Positions 33,086 through 41,517 of a stretch of 64,000 nt of DNA are shown here, one piece after another. This DNA is from Nonomuraea sp. NEAU-A123 (GTDB lineage: Bacteria > Actinomycetota > Actinomycetes > Streptosporangiales > Streptosporangiaceae), in the NCBI RefSeq assembly GCF_018603905.1, contig NZ_JAHFZZ010000007.1, positions 375,376-439,375 of the forward strand, in the 5' to 3' direction. The notes beneath the pieces are model-generated. The model did not search any database. It saw only the letters and a list, made by a program, of their open reading frames with translations, and was not told the origin of the DNA. Position numbers and translations under genes: made by a program. How positions within the stretch are numbered: the stretch's first letter is position 1; every line of letters begins with the position of its first letter.

Positions 33086-34617
33086 GCTGGCGGAAGCTCT
33101 CCTCTCGGAGTCTGGGCGCGTCGTCGGTCCTGTCCCTGGCGATCGTGGCGCCCGTGGTGGCCGTCCTGGCACGTACGCTGATCGGGCTCGACTGGCCGAG
33201 CGGCGCGACGGTCGCGGCGGGCGCGGGCGCCGCGGCGCTGATCGTGGCCGGCGTGCTGGCCTACGACGTCGCGCGGCTCCGCTCGACCCGGTGGCGGCTC
33301 ACCACGGAGCGCCTGGAGCTGCGCTCGGGCATGGCCGTACGCCAGCACCGCTCGATCCCGCGCGACCGCGTGCGCAGCGTCGACCTCAGGGCGGATCCGG
33401 TACGGCGGGTGTTTGGGCTGACCGTCGTCAAGGTCGGCACCGGCGAGCACGCGGGCGAGGGGACCGAGCTCACCCTGGATCCGCTGCCCAGGCGGGAGGC
33501 CGAGGAGCTGCGCCGTACCCTGCTGCGGACCGGCGCGGTCCCGCTCGGGGACGGCGGCGCGGTGGCGGAGCTGCGGTGGGCCTGGATCAGGTACGCGCCG
33601 CTGACGGTGTGGTCGTTCGCGGGCGGCGCGCTGGTGCTGGGAGCGCTTTACAAGCTGCTCGACGCGTTCGGCGTGAACCTGTTCACCACGGGGACGGCCT
33701 CGGACGCCTGGGGCTGGGTCACGGGGCGGCCGTGGTCGGCGGTGCCGCTGCTCGTGGCGGCCAACGTGGTGGTCGGGGTGACGGGCGCGATGCTGCTGTT
33801 CGCCGAGTCGTGGGGGCGCTACCGGCTGGAACGCGAGCCTGGCCGGCTCCGGCTGCGCAGGGGGCTGCTGACCAGCCGGTCGCTGACGCTGGAGGAGCGG
33901 CGGCTGCGCGGCGTGGAGCTCAGCGAACCGCTGCTGCTGCGGCTGGGCGGCGGAGCGCGGGTCAAGGCCGTCGCCACCGGGCTGCGCAAGGCCGCGGAGA
34001 ACGAGACGGAGGACGTGGCCGCGCTCACGCCACCGCTCCCCCGCGCGCTGGCCGAGCAGATCGCCGAACGCGTCGCGAGCCTGGGCCGGACTGAGGCGGC
34101 GACGCCCGCGACCGAACCGTGGCGGTCCGCGGCGGGTCTGTGGCGGGCCGGGCTGGTGGCGCATCCGGCGGCGGCCGGGCGCAGGCGCGTTGTGCGCGCG
34201 CTCGCCGCCGTCGCGGCGCTGACGGCGCTGGCCGGGCTGCCGCCGCTCCTCTGGGCGTGGCCGGACGGCTGGATCTGGCCCGCGGCCGTGCTCGCGATCG
34301 GGTTCCCGGCCGGCCTGTGGCTGGCCGGCGACGCCTACCGAGGGCTCGGCCACGCGCTCGGCCCGCGCCATCTGGTCACCAGGAGGGGCTCGGCCGCACG
34401 GCGTACGGTCGCGCTCGACCGGAGCGGCATCGTCGGCTGGACGATCGAGCAGTCGTTCTTCCAGCGCCGCGCCGGCCTGCTCACGCTCTCGGCGACGACG
34501 GCGGCGGGAGAGGGGCACTACGACGTGGTCGACGTCGGCACGGGCGACGGGCTCGACCTGGCGGCGCGGGCCGTGCCGGGCCTGCTGGAGCCCTTCTTCG
34601 CCAGGGAAGAACAGTGA
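33082..34617 (+). CDS. Multi PH-domain membrane protein, YdbT-like
   Basis: A 511-residue membrane protein with three PH (bPH2/DUF304) domains separated by pairs of transmembrane helices: the first near residues 70-150 (TTERLELRSGMAVRQHRSIPRDRVRSVDL), the second around 250-310 (EPGRLRLRRGLLTSRSLTLEERRLRGVEL), the third near 425-500 (RRGSAARRTVALDRSGIVGW). It matches YdbT in size and arrangement. It probably forms a complex with the YdbS-like subunit in the cell membrane. The divergent intramembrane two-component system is a plausible regulator. Confidence 0.83.
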   Translation: MSWRKLSSRSLGASSVLSLAIVAPVVAVLARTLIGLDWPSGATVAAGAGAAALIVAGVLAYDVARLRSTRWRLTTERLELRSGMAVRQHRSIPRDRVRSVDLRADPVRRVFGLTVVKVGTGEHAGEGTELTLDPLPRREAEELRRTLLRTGAVPLGDGGAVAELRWAWIRYAPLTVWSFAGGALVLGALYKLLDAFGVNLFTTGTASDAWGWVTGRPWSAVPLLVAANVVVGVTGAMLLFAESWGRYRLEREPGRLRLRRGLLTSRSLTLEERRLRGVELSEPLLLRLGGGARVKAVATGLRKAAENETEDVAALTPPLPRALAEQIAERVASLGRTEAATPATEPWRSAAGLWRAGLVAHPAAAGRRRVVRALAAVAALTALAGLPPLLWAWPDGWIWPAAVLAIGFPAGLWLAGDAYRGLGHALGPRHLVTRRGSAARRTVALDRSGIVGWTIEQSFFQRRAGLLTLSATTAAGEGHYDVVDVGTGDGLDLAARAVPGLLEPFFAREEQ

Positions 34618-34915
34618 GCCGCGGATCTCCCCCGGCTTGCCCATGCCCCTGTCCTGGACAAGCGAGACCACGCGGCTCATTTGCTGTTCGGGGACCACGT
34701 TATTTGGCGCACTTGCAAGCCACTTGCAGCCTTGTTAACCGCTGCCGTCAACATTCCGCCTGGTGAACGACCCGCGCCGGGCCGTACCGGCCACAGGGAG
34801 CTGAGCGGCCCCCAGACGTCCGGCGCGGCGCCGTTCATCCTGGTGACCGCGACCGGCCTCGCGGTCCGCGACAGTGGCCGCTGGACGCCCTGGCGGGCGG
34901 TCAGCGGCCGCGCGG
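34618..34915. other. 298-bp intergenic region
   Basis: Convergent genes flank it. It contains the operator-like repeat at 34710-34729 and a patch of lower GC around 34680-34760. A possible short rightward open frame starts at 34681 but runs into the opposite-strand gene and lacks a ribosome site. No strong terminator hairpin was found. Confidence 0.5.
34710..34729. repeat. Operator-like repeat, copy 1
   Basis: CACTTGCAAGCCACTTGCAG contains the dyad TGCAAG-CCA-CTTGCA. A near-identical copy (18 of 20 bases) is at 36478-36497, so the pair flanks the gene at 34916-36427. The dyad resembles LacI-family operators. Confidence 0.6.
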
Positions 34916-36427
34916 TCAGCTGCCGATCGGCTTCTTGGCCAGCTCGGCCAGGTACGCCTTGGCCAGGGAGAGCGCACCGCCGCGGGCTTCCTTGTCGGCC
35001 ATCAGCGTGACCTTGGGCGAGTTGGCGGGCTCGTCCTTGGGCCGCTCGGCGCCCGAGTAGTCGACCACGATCACCATGGCTCCCTGCCGCAGCACCACCG
35101 TGCCGGAGGCGGCGTACGTGACGCCGTGCATGATCTGCACGTACTGGCTGAAAGCCGCCTCGCCCAGGCCTTTGACCTCGGACAGCTTGCTCGAGGAGAT
35201 GCCACCCGCGGTGGAGCCCGCGATGAAGCCGCGGCTGCCGCGCTGGCCCGTGTAGTAGGCGCGGGCGGCGGGCGCGTCCTCGACGCCGGCGCGGTTGGTG
35301 AAGCGGTGCGTGGTGATCAGCGCGCTGCGGATCCGCTTGACGTCGTCGCCCACGGGGATGTCCAGGTTCAGCCACCGGCACTCGGTCTGCGCGTCGCCGC
35401 CCGCCTCGGTGCCGCGGGCCCGCAGCGTGGGCGAGGGGACCAGCCGGGTGGCCGGTTCGGTCACGGCCTGGCAGGCGGCCGGGAAGACGGCCAGGACGGT
35501 GGGCGAGGGCGTCGCCTCGGGCTTGGGCGTGGTGGTGACCGCGGCCTTGTCCGGCTGGGCCAGCACGTTCGGGTGCCGCGCCTTCCACGCGGCGATGCCC
35601 TTGGCGATGTGCCCGAGCACGCCGCTGGCCTCGCGGATCGCGTTGGCCTCCGTGACGGACTGGGTGGTCGCGTTGCTGAGGATCTGGGCGTCCTTGCGCT
35701 GCTGGTCGGCCTGATACTTGACCTTGATCGTCATGTCGTCGACGCGGGCGTGGGCCTCGCCGAAGGAGTACCACATCAGCTTGCCGGAACGGCGCCAGGT
35801 GTACTGGGCGAACGCGGCGTCACCGATGCCCGGCACGTCCTTGATCGGGGAGATGTACTCCTTCTCCCCCTTCTTCGGTGTGGGCTTGGCCGTCTCGGCG
35901 TACTTGCCGCTGCCGTAGTCGAGGTCGTAGGAGTTCTGGGCCATGGTCCGGCCGGTCTTGGCGCCGTCGCCGCGGTGCTGTTCGACGCGGACGTCGACCT
36001 CCCGGCTGCGCCAGTATTCGCCGAACGAGATGCGGCGGTTGGCCCAGTTGCAGGTGAAGGCGAGCGTGTAGTCGGAGTCCCGGGAGTCCTTGGCCACCGT
36101 CGCCTGCGGCACGAGGCGCTCGGCCTCGCTCTTGGGCAGCATCGAGCACACGTCGAGCGCCGCGGCCGTCGCCGACACGGGCGAGTTGACCGGCTTGGTC
36201 CCCGTCGAGGGCGTGGACCGGGAGACCTTCCCGTACACCAGGTAAGCGCCCGCGCCGCCCGCGATCAGCACGACCACGGCGACGGCCACCACCGGCAGGA
36301 TCCACGACCTGCGCGGCGGGGGCGGCGGCGGCCCGGACGGTCCCGGTGGCATGGTCGGCTGCTCGAACTGCCTGCCCGGGATCCGATAGGGGTTGGTCGG
36401 CGGCTCGAACGCGCTACCGGGATTCAC
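34916..36427 (-). CDS. Membrane-anchored protein with two DUF3558-like sensor domains
   Basis: A 503-residue protein with a Pro-rich cytosolic head, one transmembrane helix (about residues 40-63) and two extracytoplasmic domains. Each domain opens with a Cys motif (VCSMLPKSEAERLVPQA; ACQAVTEPATRLVP) and a second Cys-Trp pair (CNWANRR; CRWLNLD), like DUF3558-type domains. Similar domains end the two kinases upstream, so this is probably a kinase-less paralogue. GTG at 36427 is chosen because AGGAG lies seven bases upstream. It is flanked by operator-like repeats. Function unknown. Confidence 0.75.
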   Translation of the reverse strand: MNPGSAFEPPTNPYRIPGRQFEQPTMPPGPSGPPPPPPRRSWILPVVAVAVVVLIAGGAGAYLVYGKVSRSTPSTGTKPVNSPVSATAAALDVCSMLPKSEAERLVPQATVAKDSRDSDYTLAFTCNWANRRISFGEYWRSREVDVRVEQHRGDGAKTGRTMAQNSYDLDYGSGKYAETAKPTPKKGEKEYISPIKDVPGIGDAAFAQYTWRRSGKLMWYSFGEAHARVDDMTIKVKYQADQQRKDAQILSNATTQSVTEANAIREASGVLGHIAKGIAAWKARHPNVLAQPDKAAVTTTPKPEATPSPTVLAVFPAACQAVTEPATRLVPSPTLRARGTEAGGDAQTECRWLNLDIPVGDDVKRIRSALITTHRFTNRAGVEDAPAARAYYTGQRGSRGFIAGSTAGGISSSKLSEVKGLGEAAFSQYVQIMHGVTYAASGTVVLRQGAMVIVVDYSGAERPKDEPANSPKVTLMADKEARGGALSLAKAYLAELAKKPIGS

Positions 36428-36477
36428 GAGGGACTCCTGGGGTTGCCCTGACTTAGGGGGAAACATGCTAGTAACAC

Positions 36478-36497
36478 CACTTGCAAGGCGCTTGCAG
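36478..36497. repeat. Operator-like repeat, copy 2
   Basis: CACTTGCAAGGCGCTTGCAG has the dyad TGCAAG-GCG-CTTGCA and lies 51 bases before the start of the sensor gene, right after the kinase stop. It differs from copy 1 (34710) at two positions. Confidence 0.6.
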
Positions 36498-36501
36498 AGG
36501 C

Positions 36502-37935
36502 TCAGTTGTTCAGCGTCGCGGCGACCACGCGCGCGGACTCGATCGCGGTCTTCCTGTCGGCCGGAGCGCTCGGCGGAACGTCCTCGCGGTGCAGGATGAC
36601 CTCGCCCACGAGATTACTCGTGCGGAAGAGCAGCGTGCTGTCAGATCGGCCGGATTTGCCACTGGTCATGTAGAACTCGAAGGAGTCCTGGACGAACGCC
36701 GCCTCCCCCACACCGGACACGTCGGCCAGGGCGCCGGTGGTCTTGCGGAATACGGTGCCCTTCCCCGCGGCGCGGCTGCCGTGCTCGCTGTCGAACCGCA
36801 GCCGGGCCACGGCCGGGCCGCTGTAGTCACCGTCGGGCTGCTCGGCCCTGGTCCGCACGGTGATCGAGCGGGTGATCTGGGAGCCGTCGCGCACCTGCCA
36901 CACGCACTCGCCCGCCCTGGTGCGTACCCGCTGCACCGTGCCCTTCAGCAACTGCCCGGCCCGCGCGTCACCGATCAGCCCGCACGGGTCCGGGGCGGCG
37001 GCGAACCTGCCCGTCTCCTTCGGCCCGTTCAATACGGCCAGGGCGTACCAGCCGCCCGTGCCCACCACCGCGACGGCGGCCAGTGCCGCGGGCACGAGCC
37101 ACCATCGGCGCCGGCCGGCGCGGGGGGCGGGCGCGCCGCTCAACCGTTCGCCGATCTGCTCGGCCGTCGGCCGGGCCGCGGGGTCCTTGGCCAGCATGGC
37201 CATCAGCAGCCCGCCGAGCTCGCGCCCCGCCCTGGCCGGGAACGGCGGTTCGTGCAGCAGCACCGCCGCGGCCACGGCGGCGGGCAGGGCGCGCTCGAAC
37301 GGCGGCCGGCCCTCCACCGCGGTGTAGAGGCTCGCGCCGAGCGACCACAGGTCGGAGGCGGGGCCGGCGGCATGCTCGTTCAGCCGTTCGGGCGCCATGT
37401 AGCCGGGCGAGCCCGCGGTGCCCTGCCGGTCGCTCCGGCCGCCCATCGGGGTGGCGATGCCGAAGTCGGTGAGCATGGCCGAGCCGTCGGCGTCGAGCAT
37501 GATGTTGGCCGGTTTGACGTCCTGGTGCAGGATGCCGTGCGCGTGCGCCACCCGCAGCGCCGACAGCACCTGGAGCCCGACGCGGGCCACGGCCTCCGGC
37601 GGCAGCGGGCCACGTTCCTTGATGACCTTGTCGAGTGAGCGCCCGGTGACCAGGTCCATGACGATCCACGGCTGGTCGCCGTCGAGCACCACGTCGTGGA
37701 TGAGCACGATGGCGGGGTCACGCAGCCGTCCCGCGGACCTGGCCTCGTGAATGGCCCGGTCGGCGAACTCCGCCCGCTGGCGCGGCGTCAGCTCGGCCGG
37801 CAGCCGCATCTGCTTGACCGCGACCTGCCGGTCGAGCGTCTGGTCGAGCGCCCGCCACACGGTGCCCGCGCCGCCTTCGCCGAGCCGCTCCACCAGGCGG
37901 TAGCGGCCGGCCAGCAGGTAGAAGTCAGCCTGCAC
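36502..37935 (-). CDS. Membrane Ser/Thr protein kinase with HQD catalytic loop
   Basis: A 477-residue kinase: glycine loop GEGGAGTVW (19-27), Lys41 in AVKQMRL, catalytic loop LHQDVKPAN with HQD at 137-139 (Arg of HRD replaced by Gln), DFG at 157-159, and APERL. One transmembrane helix (about 275-295) leads to an extracytoplasmic DUF3558-like domain (DPCGLIGDARAGQLLKG; CVWQVRDG). The Asp and Lys needed for catalysis remain, so it may be active but is non-RD. The GTG start overlaps the upstream kinase stop by 11 bases. It probably senses the envelope along with its two neighbours. Confidence 0.85.
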   Translation of the reverse strand: MQADFYLLAGRYRLVERLGEGGAGTVWRALDQTLDRQVAVKQMRLPAELTPRQRAEFADRAIHEARSAGRLRDPAIVLIHDVVLDGDQPWIVMDLVTGRSLDKVIKERGPLPPEAVARVGLQVLSALRVAHAHGILHQDVKPANIMLDADGSAMLTDFGIATPMGGRSDRQGTAGSPGYMAPERLNEHAAGPASDLWSLGASLYTAVEGRPPFERALPAAVAAAVLLHEPPFPARAGRELGGLLMAMLAKDPAARPTAEQIGERLSGAPAPRAGRRRWWLVPAALAAVAVVGTGGWYALAVLNGPKETGRFAAAPDPCGLIGDARAGQLLKGTVQRVRTRAGECVWQVRDGSQITRSITVRTRAEQPDGDYSGPAVARLRFDSEHGSRAAGKGTVFRKTTGALADVSGVGEAAFVQDSFEFYMTSGKSGRSDSTLLFRTSNLVGEVILHREDVPPSAPADRKTAIESARVVAATLNN

Positions 37936-39433
37936 TGCGCAACGCCCGCTCGCTGGCCCGCGCGGCCTTCAACGCGGACTGCCTGATGTCCTCATCGGTG
38001 GGCTTGGTGGTGAGTGTGGTGTATTCGACGCTCACCACCAGGTTCGCCAGGCGGTAGTAGATGTGAGCGGAGTGCACCCGGCCCGAGGGCCCGGTCAGCT
38101 CGAAGGCGAACGCCTCCTCGCCGACGCCGGTGAGCGTGCGGACCGGGGTGCGCTTGGCCTTGAGCGAGCCCTTCACCCCGATCTCCGGCCAGGTCCAGTC
38201 GACCTCGTCGTACTTGGCCCAGTAGCGCTGCTGGTTGCCCAGCAGCGTGTGGGCCGTCACCGGGGTCATCGACCAGGGGTCGGCGGTGTCGGAGTCCTTC
38301 TGGAGCTGCAGTCCGACGCCGGTGCCCTGAACCGGCCAGCCGCACTTGGGGCCGACGTCGTCGGAGCCGGGCTGCGGCTTGGGCGGCTGCTGGGTGCGCA
38401 GCAGCTCGCCGATCTCCGCCTGGGCGATCAGCGAGCACACGTTCATGGGGACGGTGAAGGCCTCCGGCACCTCATCCTGATTTTTCAGGACATTCAGCAC
38501 CACGTACGTGCCGCCCGCACCGACCACGAGCACCGCGGCCGCCGCGGCGGCGATCCAGCCGGCCGCCCTGCCGCGGCGCTTCACCCGGGCGGGCGCGGTG
38601 ATGTCGTGCTGCGTCGCGAGCCGGGCCGTCCGGCCCGCCGCGACCTCCCCCAGCGCGTGGATCGCGGCCCGCGCGTCAGGACGGGCCGCGGGGTGACGCG
38701 CCATCATGGCGGCGAGCACCGGCCCGATCGGGCCGCGCGCGACCGGAGGCGGCTGCGTCAGCGTGGCCTTGATCCGCTCGGCCGGCGAACCGGCGTACGC
38801 CGGCCGGCCCTCGGCGGCCGTGAACAGCGTGGCCCCCAGCGACCAGATGTCGCTGGCCGGGCCGCCCAGCTCGCCCTCCAGCCGCTCGGGCGCGATGAAC
38901 CCCGGCGAGCCGATCATCAGCCCCTGCTCCGTCAGCGTCGCCTGCCCCTCCTGCCGGGCGATGCCGAAGTCGGTGAGCACCACCCGGCCGCTGTCGGTGA
39001 GGAACACGTTGCCCGGCTTGACGTCGCGATGCTGCAACCCCTGCGCGTGCGCGGCGGCCAGGGCGTCCAGGACGGCCGCGCCGATCCGGGCGGCCTGCTC
39101 CTGCGGCATCGCCCCGCGCTCCCGGACCGCGTCCGCGAGCGTACGGCCCCGCAGCAGCTCCATGACCAGCCACGGCCGCTCGTGCTCGACGATGACGTCG
39201 TGCAGCGCGACGATGCCCGGATGCCGCAGCCGGGCGGTGGCCTGGGCCTCGCGGACGGCCCTGGTGACGAGGTCGCCGCGCTCCTTGGCGGGCAGTCCGT
39301 CGGGCAGCGTGAGCTCCTTGACCGCCACCTCGCGGTCAAGCATCTCGTCCCTGGCCAGCCACACCCTGCCCATGCCGCCGCTGCCTAGCGGCCGCAGCAG
39401 TGAGTAGCGGCTGGCGAGTCTTCCCCCGGACAT
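37925..39433 (-). CDS. Membrane Ser/Thr protein kinase with extracytoplasmic sensor
   Basis: A 502-residue PknB-like kinase: GSGGMGRVW loop, Lys39 in AVKELTL, HRDVKPGN catalytic loop, DFGIA, and SPGFIAPERL. One transmembrane helix (GWIAAAAAAVLVVGAGGTYVVL, about residues 292-313) joins a C-terminal domain with VCSLIAQAEIGELL and CGWPVQG, the same DUF3558-like type as the next two genes. It phosphorylates protein Ser/Thr in the cytosol in response to an outside signal. ATG start. It heads the three-gene leftward cluster and faces the exonuclease gene across a 29-bp palindrome. Confidence 0.88.
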   Translation of the reverse strand: MSGGRLASRYSLLRPLGSGGMGRVWLARDEMLDREVAVKELTLPDGLPAKERGDLVTRAVREAQATARLRHPGIVALHDVIVEHERPWLVMELLRGRTLADAVRERGAMPQEQAARIGAAVLDALAAAHAQGLQHRDVKPGNVFLTDSGRVVLTDFGIARQEGQATLTEQGLMIGSPGFIAPERLEGELGGPASDIWSLGATLFTAAEGRPAYAGSPAERIKATLTQPPPVARGPIGPVLAAMMARHPAARPDARAAIHALGEVAAGRTARLATQHDITAPARVKRRGRAAGWIAAAAAAVLVVGAGGTYVVLNVLKNQDEVPEAFTVPMNVCSLIAQAEIGELLRTQQPPKPQPGSDDVGPKCGWPVQGTGVGLQLQKDSDTADPWSMTPVTAHTLLGNQQRYWAKYDEVDWTWPEIGVKGSLKAKRTPVRTLTGVGEEAFAFELTGPSGRVHSAHIYYRLANLVVSVEYTTLTTKPTDEDIRQSALKAARASERALRSAG

Positions 39434-39463
39434 AAACGGAAGGGTAACGAAGGATCAAGCCGA

Positions 39464-39492
39464 ACAGTTATTCGTTCGCAACGGGTAACTGT
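39464..39492. promoter_or_regulatory. 29-bp imperfect palindrome between kinase and exonuclease genes
   Basis: ACAGTTA and TAACTGT are exact outer arms; CGTT and AACG pair inside. Eleven of fourteen positions are Watson-Crick and two more are G-T. It lies between the -10-like TATGGT (39506-39511) of the exonuclease gene and the kinase start, and probably binds a dimeric regulator of both. Confidence 0.55.
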
Positions 39493-39519
39493 CGGTCTTC
39501 CTCTCTATGGTCTTGGTTC

Positions 39520-41220
39520 GTGGATCCGGTTCAAGGCACTCTCGACGAGCTCGGCACGCCGCTGAGCGACGTCACGTTCGTCGTGTTCGACCTCGAGACG
39601 ACCGGGGGTTCTCCGGCCGATCACATGATCACCGAGATCGGCGCGGTCAAGGTGCGTGCGGGCGAGGTGGTCGGTGAGTTCTCCACGCTGGTCGATCCCG
39701 GCGGGCCGATCCCGCCGTTCATCTCCGTGCTGACCGGCATCACCGACGCCATGGTGGTGGCCGCGCCGCGCATCGAGTCGGTGCTGCCGGCTTTCCTCGA
39801 GTTCATCCGCGGCACGACTCTGGTCGCCCACAACGCCAGCTTCGACACCCGCTTCGTCAAGGCGGCCTGCGCCGCCCACGGCTATCCCCCGCCGGCCAAC
39901 CCGGTCGTCGACACCGTCGACCTGGCCCGCCGCGTGCTGACCCGTGACGAGACGCCCAACGCCAAGCTCGCCACGCTGGCCAGGTTCTTCCGCAGCCCGA
40001 CCGATCCCTGCCACCGCGCCCTGCAGGACGCCCGGGCCACCGTCCACGTGCTCCACGGCCTGATCGAGCGGGCCGGGTCCTTCCAGGTCAACACGCTCGA
40101 AGAGCTGAAGTCCTTCGTCCGCGCCCCCACCCCCGAGCAGCAGCGCAAGCGCCACCTGGCCGATTCGGTGCCGCACTCCCCCGGCGTCTACCTCTTCGAG
40201 GACGAACGCGGCGAGGTCCTCTACATCGGCAAGAGCACCAATCTGCGCAACCGCGTCCGCTCCTACTTCACCGCCAGCGAGACCCGCCCGCGCATCCGCG
40301 AGATGATCGGCATCGCCGAGCGGGTCCGCCACATCGTCTGCACCACCGCCCTCGAAGCCGAGGTACGCGAGCTACGCCTGATCGGCGGCGCCAAGCCCCG
40401 CTACAACCGCCGGTCCCGCTTCCCGGAGAAGGTCGTCTGGCTCAAGCTGACCGACGAGCCGTTCCCCCGCCTGTCGATCGTCCGCGAGCTCAAGGACGAC
40501 GGCGCCGCCTACCTCGGCCCGTTCTCCAGCAGCCGCTCGGCCGACGACGCCCGCATCGCCCTGCACGAGGCGGTGCCGCTGCGCCAGTGCACCCAGCCGA
40601 TCAGCCTGCGCACCCAGCGCGCGGCCTGCGTCCTGTATGAGATGGGCCGCTGCGGAGCGCCGTGCGAGGGCAAGGAGAGCCGGCTCGACTACGCGCTCCA
40701 CGCCCAGGCCGCCCGCCGGGCCATGACCCTCGACGCCTCGGCCGTCTTCTCCGCGGTGTCGGCCCGCATGGAACGCCTCTCGGTCGAGCAGCGCTACGAG
40801 GAGGCCTCCATCGACCGCGACCGCCTCGCGGCCTTCGTCCGCGCCGCGGCCCGCATGCAGCGCCTCACGGCCATCACCCGCATCCCCCAGTTGGTGGCCG
40901 CGAGCCCGGCCTTCGACGGCGGCTGGGACATCCACGTCGTCCGCTACGGCCGGCTCAGCGCGGCCGGCGTCATGCCGCGCGGCGCCCACCCCGTCCCCTA
41001 CGTCCAGTCCCTCGTGGCCACGGCCGAGAACGTCATCCCCGGCCCCGGGCCCGTCCACGCGGCCAGCGCCGAAGAGACCGAGTGCATCCTGCGCTGGCTG
41101 GAGTCGCCGGGCGTCCGCCTGGTGGAGGTCGAGGGCGAGTGGAGCCTGCCCGCCCACGGCGCCGCCCGCCACAAAGCCCGCATCGACCTCGCCTACCGCG
41201 GCCTCGATCAGGGCCGCTAG
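39520..41220 (+). CDS. DEDDh exonuclease fused to UvrC-like GIY-YIG nuclease
   Basis: A 566-residue two-enzyme protein. N-terminal DEDDh exonuclease (about residues 12-175): FDLETTGG with Asp/Glu, HNASFDTRF, and HRALQDARAT with the final His and Asp. A GIY-YIG domain follows (about 215-300: GVYLFEDERGEVLYIGKSTNLRNRVRSYF), then a UvrC-like region with CXXYXXXXCXXPC (CVLYEMGRCGAPCEG), but no HhH or RNaseH-like UvrC end. It probably takes part in DNA repair, as with Rv2191 and E. coli Cho analogies. GTG start with TATGGT nearby suggests a leaderless mRNA. Confidence 0.88.
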   Translation: MDPVQGTLDELGTPLSDVTFVVFDLETTGGSPADHMITEIGAVKVRAGEVVGEFSTLVDPGGPIPPFISVLTGITDAMVVAAPRIESVLPAFLEFIRGTTLVAHNASFDTRFVKAACAAHGYPPPANPVVDTVDLARRVLTRDETPNAKLATLARFFRSPTDPCHRALQDARATVHVLHGLIERAGSFQVNTLEELKSFVRAPTPEQQRKRHLADSVPHSPGVYLFEDERGEVLYIGKSTNLRNRVRSYFTASETRPRIREMIGIAERVRHIVCTTALEAEVRELRLIGGAKPRYNRRSRFPEKVVWLKLTDEPFPRLSIVRELKDDGAAYLGPFSSSRSADDARIALHEAVPLRQCTQPISLRTQRAACVLYEMGRCGAPCEGKESRLDYALHAQAARRAMTLDASAVFSAVSARMERLSVEQRYEEASIDRDRLAAFVRAAARMQRLTAITRIPQLVAASPAFDGGWDIHVVRYGRLSAAGVMPRGAHPVPYVQSLVATAENVIPGPGPVHAASAEETECILRWLESPGVRLVEVEGEWSLPAHGAARHKARIDLAYRGLDQGR

Positions 41221-41229
41221 AGTTGGCCC

Positions 41230-41517
41230 ATGGTCACGGCTATCGTCCACATCAATGCCGAGGTAGACCGCATCCCGGAGGTCGCCCAGACGATCGCCGA
41301 GATCGACGGGGTCAGCGAGGTCTACTCCATCACCGGCGAATACGACCTGCTGGCGATGGTGCGGGTGGCCGCCTACGAGCAGATCGCCGAGGTGATCCCG
41401 GGGCGCCTCAACAAGGTGGCCGGCGTGCTCCACACCGAAACCCACATCGCCTTCCGCACCTACTCCAAGCACGACCTCGACGCGGCGTTCTCCATCGGCT
41501 TCGGAGAAAGCGACTAA
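41230..41517 (+). CDS. Stand-alone Lrp/AsnC ligand-binding (RAM) domain protein
   Basis: A 95-residue protein equal to the C-terminal effector domain of Lrp/AsnC regulators: VHINAEVDRIPEVAQTIAEIDGVSEVYSITGEYDLLAMVRV and GVLHTETHIAFRTY. It has no DNA-binding domain. Such small RAM-domain proteins bind amino acids and may modulate full-length Lrp proteins. It starts nine bases after the exonuclease stop, so it is co-transcribed. A T-rich stretch follows its stop (41527-41540) and could act as a terminator. Confidence 0.85.
   Translation: MVTAIVHINAEVDRIPEVAQTIAEIDGVSEVYSITGEYDLLAMVRVAAYEQIAEVIPGRLNKVAGVLHTETHIAFRTYSKHDLDAAFSIGFGESD

Noticed and set aside
34681..35010. Rightward open frame after the YdbT-like gene
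   Set aside because: Overlaps the 3' end of the opposite-strand sensor gene, no ribosome site, and no recognised domain.
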